A stretch of 64,000 nt of DNA from Planctomycetota bacterium (GTDB lineage: Bacteria; Planctomycetota; PLA2; JAEUHO01), in contig JADZCA010000006.1 of assembly GCA_020851795.1 (NCBI GenBank), positions 124,001-188,000 on the forward strand, given 5' to 3'. Within the stretch, counting starts at the first letter, position 1. The number at the start of each line of letters is the position of its first letter. Shown here one piece after another: positions 39,941-48,211 of the stretch. The notes under the pieces are model-generated. The model worked only from the letters and a program-made list of their open reading frames with translations. It did no database searches and had not been told where the DNA came from. The translations under genes were made by a program, and so were the position numbers.

Positions 39941-42168
39941 GAGAAGGCCCTCACGACCGTCGCGATGGCCCACGCGCCGACGTAGGCCAGCGTCGAGAGC
40001 AGCACGAAGGCGAACAGCGGCCAGCGCCAGCCGCCGGTCTCCTTGCGCAGCACGGCGAGCGTCGAGACGCACTGCATGCACAGCGCGAAGAACACGAGGA
40101 GGGCGAGCGCGGACGCGACGTCGAAGACCGGCTGCCCGGCGCGGGGCCCGTGGTCCCATCGGGCGTCCCGCAGGCGCGTGTGGAGGGCCTCGGAGGACTC
40201 GTCCTCGCCCTCGAGGTCGTAGACGACGCCGAGCACCGACACGACGACCTCGCGCGCCGGGAAGGACGCCAGCACCGCGACGCCGACCTTCCAGTCCCAG
40301 CCGATCGGCGCGAACAGCGGCTCGAGGACGTGCCCCGCGCGGCCGAGCAGGCTGCGCCGCAGCCACTCGCCGTTGGCGTGGCGCTCGGCCGCCGCCTTCG
40401 CCTCGTCGGCGGCGGCCCGCGCGGCCGCGAGCGCCTCGGGCCCCGCGCCCGCCGCCGCGGCCACGCTCGCCTCCGCCGTCGCGACCGCGCGGTCGCGCTC
40501 GGCGGCGACGGCGGGGTCGCGCGGGAACCACGACAGGGCCCACACGACGACGCTGGCGGCGAGGATCAGCGTGCCGGCGCGCACGACGAACTCGCGCGCC
40601 TGCAGCCACGTCTTGTGCGCGACGGAGCGCGCGCCCGGCAGCTTGTAGGGCGGCAGCTCCATGAGGAACGGGCTCGGCTCGCCGCGGAGCAGCGTCTTCT
40701 TGAGCACCCACGCGACGGGGACCGCGACGACCACGCCGAGGACGTAGGCGCCGGCGAAGACGAGCCCGCGCTGCACGCCGGTCAGCCCGGGGAGGAACGC
40801 GGCCACGACGAGGGAGTAGACGGGCAGGCGGGCGCTGCACGACATCAGCGGCGCGACGAGCATCGTCGCGAAGCGGTCGCGGCGGTTGTCGATCGTGCGG
40901 GCGGCGAGGATGCCCGGCACGGCGCACGCGAACGAGGACAGCAGCGGGACGAACGACCGGCCCGAGAGCCCGCACCAGCGCAGGAGGCGGTCCATGAGGA
41001 ACGCCGCGCGGGCCATGTAGCCGCAGTCCTCGAGCACGGCGAGGACGAGCGAGAGGATCACGATCTGGGGCAGGAACACGAGGATGCCGCCGACGCCGGC
41101 GATCACGCCGTCCACGACGAGGCTCTCGACCGCGCCGCCGCCGAGCACGCCGGAGGAGCGCAGCATCGCGCCCAGCGCGCCGAAGACGTGCTCGTCGAGC
41201 AGCGCGATGAGCGGCGCGGCGCCCGAGAACAGCGCGACGAACATCCCGCTCATCAGCGCGAGGAAGACGACCGTCCCCGCGACGCGGTGCGTGAGGAGCA
41301 CGTCGAGGCGGTCCGACGCCGAGGGCTTGCGCTCGGCGGGGACGGTGAGCGCGGGGGCGACGAGGGCGGCGAGCGCGGCGTAGCGCCGCGACGCCTCGAG
41401 CCCGGCGACGGGCACGCCCGCGGCCTGCAGGCGCGCGCGCGCCGCGGCGACGGCGTCGGCGACGGCGGGCCCGCCACGGGCGACGGCGCGGGCCTCGGCG
41501 TGGCCGCCGACGTCGAGGAGGAGCCGGCGGCGCTCGGCGAGCGGCAGGTCGCCGCACGGCGTGGCGGCGAGGACGGCGCGCAGCGTGTCCACCTCGGCGT
41601 CGAACGCCGCGGGGAACGTGACGACGGGGCGCGGCGGGCGCGGGTCGGCGAGCACGCGCGCGACCGCGGCGACGAGCGCGTCCACGCCCTCGCCCTTGTG
41701 GGCGACGAGCGGGACGACGGGCACGCCGAGCGCGGCCGCGAGGCGGTCCACGTCGAGCGCGTGGCCGCGCGCGCGCGCGACGTCGGTCATCGTGAGCGCG
41801 ACGACGACGGGGAGGCCCGTCTCGAGGACCTGCGAGGCGAGGTAGAGGTTGCGCTCGAGGTTGCTCGCGTCCACGACGACGAGGGCGAGGTCGGGGGCGC
41901 GGGTGTCGGCGCGGCGACCGAGGAGCACGTCCACCGCGACGATCTCGTCGGGCGAGCGCGCCGCGAGGCTGTACGTCCCGGGGAGGTCGAGCACCTCGAC
42001 GCCGTCGAGGGCGCGCAGCGGGCCGACCTTGCGCTCGACGGTGACGCCCGGGTAGTTGCCGACCTTGGCGCGGAAGCCGGTCAGCGCGTTGAAGAGCGTC
42101 GTCTTCCCGGTGTTGGGGTTGCCCAGGAGCGCGACGGTGCGCGTGCGAGCGGGCGCGGCGACGTTCAC
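39937..42168 (-). CDS. feoB: Ferrous iron transport protein B
   Basis: A protein of 743 residues. The N-terminal GTPase shows G1 LLGNPNTGKTTLFNAL, G3 VLDLPGTYSL and a G4-like ALTMTDVA in which the usual Asn is Thr. The membrane core carries the two gate motifs (FLMDRLLRWCGLSGRSFVPL, SFACAVPGILAARTID) and MSCSARLPVYSL. It takes up Fe2+ across the inner membrane. An Ala/Glu-rich helical insert (about residues 565-610) lies between membrane segments. It is downstream of feoA (70-nt gap) and coupled to the Cys-rich partner, with a Fur box in front of feoA. Confidence 0.97.
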   Translation of the reverse strand: MNVAAPARTRTVALLGNPNTGKTTLFNALTGFRAKVGNYPGVTVERKVGPLRALDGVEVLDLPGTYSLAARSPDEIVAVDVLLGRRADTRAPDLALVVVDASNLERNLYLASQVLETGLPVVVALTMTDVARARGHALDVDRLAAALGVPVVPLVAHKGEGVDALVAAVARVLADPRPPRPVVTFPAAFDAEVDTLRAVLAATPCGDLPLAERRRLLLDVGGHAEARAVARGGPAVADAVAAARARLQAAGVPVAGLEASRRYAALAALVAPALTVPAERKPSASDRLDVLLTHRVAGTVVFLALMSGMFVALFSGAAPLIALLDEHVFGALGAMLRSSGVLGGGAVESLVVDGVIAGVGGILVFLPQIVILSLVLAVLEDCGYMARAAFLMDRLLRWCGLSGRSFVPLLSSFACAVPGILAARTIDNRRDRFATMLVAPLMSCSARLPVYSLVVAAFLPGLTGVQRGLVFAGAYVLGVVVAVPVAWVLKKTLLRGEPSPFLMELPPYKLPGARSVAHKTWLQAREFVVRAGTLILAASVVVWALSWFPRDPAVAAERDRAVATAEASVAAAAGAGPEALAAARAAADEAKAAAERHANGEWLRRSLLGRAGHVLEPLFAPIGWDWKVGVAVLASFPAREVVVSVLGVVYDLEGEDESSEALHTRLRDARWDHGPRAGQPVFDVASALALLVFFALCMQCVSTLAVLRKETGGWRWPLFAFVLLSTLAYVGAWAIATVVRAFS

Positions 42169-42238
42169 GACGGCTCCGGCCGCGCGCGTGCCGAGACGAC
42201 GTCGCGCGGCGCCCCGGCGGAGGGGCCCGCGGGAGCGC

Positions 42239-42481
42239 TCATCGGCGCAGGACCTGCACCGCGCTGGCGAGCTCGGGCCCGAGCGCGATCCGCGTCTCGC
42301 TGACCTGCACGAGGGTGCGGCTCCCGGACTGCACCACCTCGACCTGCGCGCCGACGCCGAGCCCGACCGCCGCGAGGCGCTCGGAGAGGGCGGCGGTGGT
42401 GCCGTGCCCGACGACCACCCCCCGCGCGCGGCGCGGGAGCGAGGCCAAGGCGAGCGGCTGCGGCGTGAGCAGGGCGTTCAT
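42239..42481 (-). CDS. feoA: Ferrous iron transport protein A
   Basis: A protein of 80 residues with an SH3-like FeoA domain: LASLPRRARGVVVGH, then ALSERLAAVGLGVGAQVEVVQ and the C-terminal ETRIALGPELASAVQVLRR. FeoA assists FeoB GTPase/transport function. The ATG lies 17 nt downstream of a Fur-like operator. The order feoA-feoB-Cys-rich protein is the classical ferrous uptake operon. Confidence 0.93.
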   Translation of the reverse strand: MNALLTPQPLALASLPRRARGVVVGHGTTAALSERLAAVGLGVGAQVEVVQSGSRTLVQVSETRIALGPELASAVQVLRR

Positions 42482-42498
42482 GGCGGTCTCGGTGAAAT

Positions 42499-42513
42499 TG
42501 AGAATCGTTCTCA
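42499..42513 (-). promoter_or_regulatory. Fur box upstream of feoA
   Basis: TGAGAAT-C-GTTCTCA follows the 7-1-7 Fur consensus TGATAAT-N-ATTATCA at 11 of 14 fixed positions, in an unusually AT-rich patch (AAATTGAGAATCGTTCTCAG). Placement 18-32 nt before the feoA ATG predicts iron-dependent repression of the whole feo operon. Confidence 0.8.
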
Positions 42514-43203
42514 GTTTCTGACGAGAGTGTACACCCGCGAGGGGCGTCACCTCAGGGAATCGCGGTCCGCGGCGGGGAACCGGGGGGACGACGCGACGCG
42601 ATTCCCTGAAGGGAAGAGGGGGAAGCGCAGAAGGGAAATGGCCAAACGGTAAGGGCCAGGCAGGGACGACGCGGCGGCCACGGCGGCGGAACGCGCGGTG
42701 CCGCGCGAGCGACGGGGCGCCCCCGCGCGGACGGAGTGCCCCGACGCGGCGGCGCCGGTCGACCCAGCGCGAGCGAGCGGGGGGCGCGGCGCGGCTTCTG
42801 GGGAGACGCCCGGGGGTACGGAGAGGGTACGGAGACGCATACCTTTCCACCGAGTCGAGTCCCGCCTGCCGCTGCGCGTCGACCGAGCCACGGCCATGGG
42901 TCGACGCGTGCGTCGCGCGACGGCGCGTTGGCGGAATCGTACGCGGCTCGGTACCCGCCGCGTCGCGCTCCCCCACCGCGCCGCACCCTTCAGGCGCCCG
43001 CGGAGCAGCCCGCGCGATCCCTCGGGGACGCCGCTCGAAGCGGGATTCCGTCCGGCTGCGACCTCGCGTCGCCGTCCGTCGCGGGCCCGCGGGCGCACCG
43101 TCCGCGCGATCCCACCCGGGGGCGCGATCGGTGACTGCGGCGCGCTCCCCCACCGCGCCGCACCCTTCAGGCGCCCGCGGAGCAGCCCGCGAAAGGAAAA
43201 CAG
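42514..43203. other. Non-coding spacer between feoA and tRNA-Arg
   Basis: There is no credible gene in these 690 nt. It contains an inverted repeat with 13-nt arms TCAGGGAATCGCG (42552-42564 / 42597-42609, perfect, 32-nt loop), a GGGTACGGAGA-type short tandem near 42812-42835, and two copies of a 50-bp direct repeat (42965-43014, 43142-43191). GTCGAC occurs three times here (near 42758, 42876, 42899), unlike in most coding regions. Confidence 0.5.
42965..43191. repeat. 50-bp perfect direct repeat next to tRNA-Arg
   Basis: Copies at 42965-43014 and 43142-43191 are identical over 50 nt (beginning GCGCTCCCCCACCGCGCCGC and ending GGAGCAGCCCGCG) and enclose 127 nt. The second copy ends 12 nt from the tRNA 3' end. 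It is neither tRNA-derived nor part of an open frame that I can support. Confidence 0.75.
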
Positions 43204-43277
43204 CGCGGCCTGAGGGAGTCGAACCCCCAACCTTCGGATCCGTAGTCCGATGCTCTATCCAATTGAGCTAAGGCCGC
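43204..43277 (-). tRNA. tRNA-Arg (anticodon ACG)
   Basis: A full cloverleaf on the minus strand: acceptor GCGGCCT/AGGCCGC (7 of 7 pairs), D-arm GCTC-AATTGGATA-GAGC, anticodon stem TCGGA/TCCGA with loop CTACGGA (anticodon ACG, expected to be edited to ICG for CGU/CGC/CGA), variable loop AGGTT, T-arm GGGGG-TTCGACT-CCCTC, discriminator G. No CCA is encoded, so a CCA-adding enzyme is needed. Confidence 0.97.
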
Positions 43278-43696
43278 GCGCGATCCGAGCGAGGCAAGGT
43301 AGCGGCGGGGCGCCGGCCGTGCAAGCGAGGGACGGAGTCGCCCGGGCCGTGCGCCGGACGCGCGCGGAGCGACGCCGCGCGCGCGTCGGAGCCCCCCCCG
43401 CACACGCGCCGGCCGGGGGCCGCGCGCACGCCGCCGACGACGCCGCCGCACGCGCGTCGGGCGCTGCGCGGCACGGCCGCGCACGTCGCGGGCCCCGCGC
43501 GACCTCGTGCGCGCACGGCGCGTCCGAGGCGCGCGACGCCGCGCCGCGTCGCGCGCGCAGGGCGACGCGGCGATTTGTCTTGACCCCCGTCGCGCAGATC
43601 CGAACATCCGCGCCATCGCGGCGACCGCAGGCGCCCGTCGCCGCGGCCCCCGCGCACCCGCGCGGGGACGGGGCGCCCGGAGGCGTCCCACCACCG
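43278..43696. other. Divergent spacer between tRNA-Arg and the arginine operon
   Basis: These 419 nt must hold the promoters of the tRNA (minus) and the arg operon (plus). A possible arg promoter is TTGACC at 43580-43585 with 17 nt to AACATC at 43603-43608, only weakly -10-like but in the least GC-rich part. No gene and no clear ArgR box was seen. Confidence 0.4.
43580..43608 (+). promoter_or_regulatory. Possible promoter of the arginine operon
   Basis: TTGACC, a 17-nt spacer and AACATC lie about 90 nt before the argG ATG in a locally AT-richer patch (ATTTGTCTTGAC). The -35 match is good and the -10 match poor. Confidence 0.3.
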
Positions 43697-44896
43697 ATGG
43701 AGAAGATCGTCCTCGCGTTCTCGGGCGGGCTCGACACCACGTTCTGCGCCGCCTGGCTGCGCGAGACCCGCGGCGCCGAGATCGCCACGGTCTGCGTGGA
43801 CACCGGCGGCTTCACGCCGGCCGAGCTCGACCGCGTCGCCGAACGCGCGCGCGTCGCCGGCGTCGTGGACCACCGCACCGTGGACGGCAAGCAGGCGGTC
43901 TACGACCGCTTCGTCGCCTACCTCATCAAGGGCAACTCGCTGCGCGGCGGCGTGTACCCGATGTGCGTCGGCGCCGAGCGCACCGTGCAGGCCGAGGAGG
44001 TCGTGCGCGTCGCGCTCGCGCTCGGCGCCACCGGCGTCGCCCACGGCAGCACCGGCGCAGGGAACGATCAGGTCCGTTTCGACGTCGCTATCCGTGCGTT
44101 GGCCCCACAGCTCACCATCCACACCCCCGTCCGGGACCTGAACTGGTCGCGCGAGCAGGAGACGGCCTGGCTCGCCGAGCGCGGGATCGCGATCCCGCCC
44201 AAGACGACGGCGTACTCCGTCAACGTCGGCCTCTTCGGCACGACGATCGGCGGCAAGGAGACGCACGACCCGTGGGCGGTGCCGCCCGAGGAGGTCTACG
44301 CCTCCACCGTCGCGCCCGAGAAGGGCCGCGACGACGCCGAGGAGCTCGTCCTCTCCTTCGAGCAGGGCCTGCCCGTCGCGCTCGACGGCACGCCGCTCGC
44401 CGGCTGCGACCTCGTCGCCGCGCTCAACGCGCGGGCCGCGCCCCACGGCGTCGGCCGCGGGATCCACGTCGGCGACACCATCCTCGGGCTCAAGGGCCGC
44501 CTCGCGTTCGAGGCGCCGGGCCCGCTCGTGCTCATCAAGGCCCACCGCGAGCTCGAGAAGCTCGTGCAGACGAAGTGGCAGGCGCACTGGCGCGAGTCCG
44601 TCGGCTCGTTCTACGGCGGCATGCTCCACGAGGGCCTCTACTACGACCCGGTGATGCGCGACCTCGAGGCCTTCCTCGACTCCGCCAACCGGCGCGTGAC
44701 CGGCGACGTGCGGGTGCGCCTGTGGAAGGGCAACTACGACGTCGTCGGCGTCCGCTCCCCCGAGTCGCTCTTCGACCGCCGCGTCGCCACCTACGGCGAG
44801 GGCGCGAAGGCCTGGACCGGCGCAGACGCCGCCGGCTTCAGCAAGATCTACGGCGTCCCCTCGATGCTCGCGGCCCTGCGCGACCGGAGGTCCTGA
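43697..44896 (+). CDS. argG: Argininosuccinate synthase
   Basis: A protein of 399 residues. It joins citrulline and aspartate with ATP. It has the N-type ATP pyrophosphatase loop VLAFSGGLDTTFCAAW at residue 5, and HGSTGAGNDQVRFD, SVNVGLFGTTIGGKE and GSFYGGMLHEGLYYDP. The wording (SGGLDTTFCAAWL, NSLRGGVYPMCVGAERTVQA) recalls Bacteroidetes-type ArgG more than the proteobacterial form; this is from memory. It is the first gene of the eight-gene arg operon; the next gene starts 3 nt after its stop with a GGAGG site inside argG's end. Confidence 0.96.
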   Translation: MEKIVLAFSGGLDTTFCAAWLRETRGAEIATVCVDTGGFTPAELDRVAERARVAGVVDHRTVDGKQAVYDRFVAYLIKGNSLRGGVYPMCVGAERTVQAEEVVRVALALGATGVAHGSTGAGNDQVRFDVAIRALAPQLTIHTPVRDLNWSREQETAWLAERGIAIPPKTTAYSVNVGLFGTTIGGKETHDPWAVPPEEVYASTVAPEKGRDDAEELVLSFEQGLPVALDGTPLAGCDLVAALNARAAPHGVGRGIHVGDTILGLKGRLAFEAPGPLVLIKAHRELEKLVQTKWQAHWRESVGSFYGGMLHEGLYYDPVMRDLEAFLDSANRRVTGDVRVRLWKGNYDVVGVRSPESLFDRRVATYGEGAKAWTGADAAGFSKIYGVPSMLAALRDRRS

Positions 44897-44899
44897 ACG

Positions 44900-45943
44900 G
44901 TGAAGATCCGCGCCCACAAGCTCGGCAGCGTCGTCGGTCGGCTCAACCTCGACCCGGAGGTCGAGATCAGCCGCAAGGTGGACTCGGTGTCCGGCCAGGT
45001 GGTCGTGGTGCGCGCGCTCGAGGAGAAGCGCGTCTACGACCAGCTCGAGCTGACGACGGGCCGCATGGCCCACGTCGGCAAGGGCGACGTCATCGTCGGC
45101 GCGCTCGGGCGCCGCGACGCGCTCCGCGGCTTCCAGGGCATCGTCCCGGCGCAGGCGCGCGCCGGCGACACGCTGCACCTGCTCAACCTCGGCGGCGTGA
45201 TCGGCCAGGCGGTGAGCGAGAACCGCGACTTCGGGCACCCGCTGCGCTGCGAGGTGCTCGGCATGGCCGTGCGCAACGGCAAGGGCGTCAACATCGCCGA
45301 CGCGGCCCTGCCGACGGCCGACCACATCGCCCCCGAGGACTGCCCGCCGCTCATCGTCGTCTCCGGCACCTGCATGAACGCGGGCAAGACGGTGGCGTGC
45401 TGCGAGATCATCGCGAAGCTCACCGCCCGCGGCTACGCGTGCGCCGGCCTCAAGATGACCGGCGTCGCCTGCCAGAAGGACCTCCTCAACATGGAGGACC
45501 ACGGCGCGCTCGCGACGCTGTCGTTCCTCGACTGCGGCTACCCGTCGACGGCCGGCGTCACCGACGTCGCGCCGGTCGCGAAGGGCCTGCTCAAGGCGAT
45601 CGCGGGCGAGACGAAGGAAGACCTCGACGTCGTCGTGGTCGAGATGGGCGACGGCGTCATCGGCGCCTACGGCGTCCGCTCGGTGCTCGAGGACCCCGAG
45701 ATCCGCGCGCTGTTCCGCGCGCACGTGCTCTGCGCGAACGACCTCGTCGCCGCGTGGGGCGGCGTGCAGTGGCTCAAGGCGATCGGGCTGGGCGTCGACG
45801 TGGTCGCGGGCCCCGCGACCGACAACGACGTCGGCATCCGCTACGTCTCGACCGACCTCGGCATCCCGGCCGCCAACGCGCGCGTGGAGCCCGACCGCTT
45901 CGCCGACCTCGTCGAGCAGAAGGCGTTCGGGACCTCGGCGTGA
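44900..45943 (+). CDS. P-loop NTPase-like protein of unknown function in the arginine operon
   Basis: A protein of 347 residues. Residues 1-145 look like a beta-rich domain (GDVIVGALGRRDALRGFQG, DTLHLLNLGGVIGQ). Residues 150-340 form a P-loop domain with Walker A GTCMNAGKT (156-164), LKMTGVACQKDLLNMEDHG, STAGVTD and VVVVEMGDGVIGAYGV (245-258), an arrangement like dethiobiotin synthetase or DUF1611-type proteins. The Lys and Thr of the P-loop are intact, so nucleotide or cofactor binding is likely. It starts with GTG after GGAGG and its TGA overlaps the argC GTG, so it is an integral part of the arg operon. Function unknown; a glutamate N-acyltransferase or acyl-donor role is speculation from context. 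Confidence 0.93.
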   Translation: MKIRAHKLGSVVGRLNLDPEVEISRKVDSVSGQVVVVRALEEKRVYDQLELTTGRMAHVGKGDVIVGALGRRDALRGFQGIVPAQARAGDTLHLLNLGGVIGQAVSENRDFGHPLRCEVLGMAVRNGKGVNIADAALPTADHIAPEDCPPLIVVSGTCMNAGKTVACCEIIAKLTARGYACAGLKMTGVACQKDLLNMEDHGALATLSFLDCGYPSTAGVTDVAPVAKGLLKAIAGETKEDLDVVVVEMGDGVIGAYGVRSVLEDPEIRALFRAHVLCANDLVAAWGGVQWLKAIGLGVDVVAGPATDNDVGIRYVSTDLGIPAANARVEPDRFADLVEQKAFGTSA

Positions 45944-46980
45944 GGCGCCTGCGCGCGGCCATCGTCGGCGGGACCGGCTACGGGGGCATGGAGCTCCTGC
46001 GCTACCTGCTCGACCACCCGTCGGTGGACGTGACGGCGATCACCAGCCGCACGGAGAAGGGCTCCGTCGGCGAGGTCCACCCGCACCTGCGCGGGCTGAC
46101 CGACCTCCAGTTCACGGCCGGCAAGGCCGTGGACCTCGCGCGCGAGAACGACGTCGTCTTCTTCGCGGCGCCCCACGGCGTCGCGGCGAAGGAGGTGGCC
46201 GCGGTGCTCGCCGCGAGCCCCACCGTGCGCGTCGTGGACCTCTCGGGCGACTTCCGCCTCAAGGACGCGGGGCTCTACCCGACGGCCTACGGGTGGCCGC
46301 ACCCGGCGCCCGACGGCCTCGCCGCGGCGGCCTACGGCCTGCCCGAGTGCGGCGGCCGCGCCGCGGTGACCGCCCCGGGCTGCCGGCTCGTGGCCAACCC
46401 GGGCTGCCACGCCTCGGCGACGATCCTCTCGCTGTGGCCGCTCGCGCGCGCGGGGCTGCTCTCCGCGCGGGCCCACGTGGTCTCGGTGACCGGCTCGTCG
46501 GGATCGGGGGCGGAGCCCAAGAAGGGCACGCACCACCCCGAGCGCTTCTCCAACTTCAAGGCGTACAAGCCGCTCGAGCACCAGCACGTGTTCGAGATCG
46601 AGCAGACGCTGCGGGCGGCGGGCGCGGGCGAGCCGCGGGTCGCGTTCGTGCCGTGCTCGGGGCCGTTCTCGCGCGGGATCGCGACGATGGCGGTCGTCGA
46701 GGTCGGCGCGGGGCGCGAGGAGGCGGCGAAGGAGGCGTTCCGCGCCGCCTACGGCCGCGAGCCGTTCGTGCGGTTCGTGCCCGACGCGCCCGAGGTGCGG
46801 GCGGTCGCGGGCACGAACTTCGTCGACGTCGGCGTGACCGCGAAGGACGGCGCGGTCTGCGCCACCGTCGCGATCGACAACCTCGGCAAGGGGATGGCCG
46901 GCACGGCCGTCCAGAACATGAACCTCCTCTTCGGGCTCCCCGAGACCGCGGGGCTGCGCCGGGCGGGGGCGGGGCTCTGA
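45940..46980 (+). CDS. argC: N-acyl-gamma-glutamyl-phosphate reductase
   Basis: A protein of 346 residues. It reduces N-acyl-glutamyl phosphate to the semialdehyde with NADPH. N-terminal Rossmann motif IVGGTGYGGMELLRYLL, NADP region DLSGDFRLKD, the catalytic Cys156 in LVANPGCHASAT, SVTGSSGSGAEPKKGTHHPE and the C-terminal NLGKGMAGTAVQNMNLLFGL. It starts with GTG overlapping the TGA of the P-loop gene, and its own TGA overlaps the argD ATG by one base. In this operon the natural acyl group may be succinyl rather than acetyl (see argF'). Confidence 0.97.
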   Translation: MRRLRAAIVGGTGYGGMELLRYLLDHPSVDVTAITSRTEKGSVGEVHPHLRGLTDLQFTAGKAVDLARENDVVFFAAPHGVAAKEVAAVLAASPTVRVVDLSGDFRLKDAGLYPTAYGWPHPAPDGLAAAAYGLPECGGRAAVTAPGCRLVANPGCHASATILSLWPLARAGLLSARAHVVSVTGSSGSGAEPKKGTHHPERFSNFKAYKPLEHQHVFEIEQTLRAAGAGEPRVAFVPCSGPFSRGIATMAVVEVGAGREEAAKEAFRAAYGREPFVRFVPDAPEVRAVAGTNFVDVGVTAKDGAVCATVAIDNLGKGMAGTAVQNMNLLFGLPETAGLRRAGAGL

Positions 46981-48194
46981 TGGACGCGAAATCCTCGCTC
47001 GAGCGGGCGATCGGCCCGCTGCCCTCGCACACCTCCGACATCGCGATGCAGGAGGACCGCTGGCAGGTCCCCACGTACTCGAAGTTCCCCGTCGCGATCG
47101 TGCGCGGCGAGGGCTGCTACGTGTGGGACGCCGAGGGCAAGCGCTACCTCGACCTCTACGGAGGCCACGCGGTCGCGCTGCCGGGCCACTGCCACCCGCG
47201 CGTCGTGCAGGCCATCCAGGCGCAGGCGCAGCGGCTGCTCTTCTACAGCAACGTCGTGAGCAACGACGTCCGCGCGGTCGCGGTGAAGGCGCTGGCCGAG
47301 GCCGCGCCCGAGGGCCTGCGCCGCGTGTTCCTGTGCAACAGCGGCACCGAGGCGAACGAGACGGCGATGAAGATCGCCCGCAAGTTCACCCACCGGCCGC
47401 GCGTGGTCAGCCTCGCCGACGGCTTCCACGGCCGCACGCTGGGCGCCCTCGCCGCGACGGGGCTGCCGAAGTACCGCGACCCCGCCTACCCGATCCCCGT
47501 CGTGCACGACTACGTGCCGTACGGCGACGAGGCCGCCCTCGAGCGCGCCGTCGGGGACCAGACGGCGGCCGTGATCCTCGAGCCGGTCCCGTCGATGGGC
47601 GGGATCCGCGTCGCCCCCACCGCGTGGTTCCAGCGCCTGCGCGCGCTGACCCGCGAGCGCGGCGCGCTCCTCGTGTTCGACGAGGTGCAGACGGGCTTCG
47701 GGCGCACCGGCCGGCGCTGGTGCGGCGAGCACTTCGGCGTCGTGCCCGACCTGATCACGGGCGCCAAGGGCGTGGCCGGCGGCGTGCCCGCGGGCGTGGT
47801 CTTCGTGCGCGAGGACGTCGCCGCGACGATGAAGCTCGGCGAGCAGGGCACCACGTTCGGCGGCGGCCCGCTGGCGTGCGCCGCCATCGCCGCCAACGTG
47901 CGCACGCTGCTCGAGGAGGACCTCGCCGGCAACGCGGCGCGCGTCGGCGCGGCGTGGCGGGCGGGGCTCGCCTCGGTCCCGGGCGTCGTCTCGACGTCGG
48001 GGCTCGGGCTCATGGTCGGCGTCAACCTCGACCGTCCCGCCAAGGCCGTCGTGGCGACGCTGGTCGGGCGCGGGTTCCTCACGGGCACCTGCGAGGCCGA
48101 CCCCCGCCAGATCCGGCTGCTCCCGCCGCTGGTGCTCACCGCCGAGCAGGCGGCGAGCTTCACGCACGCGCTCGCCGCCGTGCTCGCGTCCTGA
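46980..48194 (+). CDS. argD: N-acyl-ornithine aminotransferase
   Basis: A protein of 404 residues, a class III PLP aminotransferase. It has YLDLYGGHAVALPGHCHP, FLCNSGTEANETAMKIARKF (PLP phosphate site), GFHGRTLGALAATG, VFDEVQTGFGRTG (Asp holding the pyridine) and LITGAKGVAGGVPAG with the PLP-binding Lys. It makes N-acyl-ornithine from the semialdehyde with glutamate. The ATG shares its A with the argC stop codon. A 17-nt gap separates it from argF'. Confidence 0.96.
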   Translation: MDAKSSLERAIGPLPSHTSDIAMQEDRWQVPTYSKFPVAIVRGEGCYVWDAEGKRYLDLYGGHAVALPGHCHPRVVQAIQAQAQRLLFYSNVVSNDVRAVAVKALAEAAPEGLRRVFLCNSGTEANETAMKIARKFTHRPRVVSLADGFHGRTLGALAATGLPKYRDPAYPIPVVHDYVPYGDEAALERAVGDQTAAVILEPVPSMGGIRVAPTAWFQRLRALTRERGALLVFDEVQTGFGRTGRRWCGEHFGVVPDLITGAKGVAGGVPAGVVFVREDVAATMKLGEQGTTFGGGPLACAAIAANVRTLLEEDLAGNAARVGAAWRAGLASVPGVVSTSGLGLMVGVNLDRPAKAVVATLVGRGFLTGTCEADPRQIRLLPPLVLTAEQAASFTHALAAVLAS

Positions 48195-48211
48195 CCCGGA
48201 GGGCCGCCCCG

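Noticed and set aside
42812..42835. Short GGGTACGGAGA-type tandem as a CRISPR or VNTR locus
   Set aside because: Only two imperfect units of about 11 nt; too short for either.
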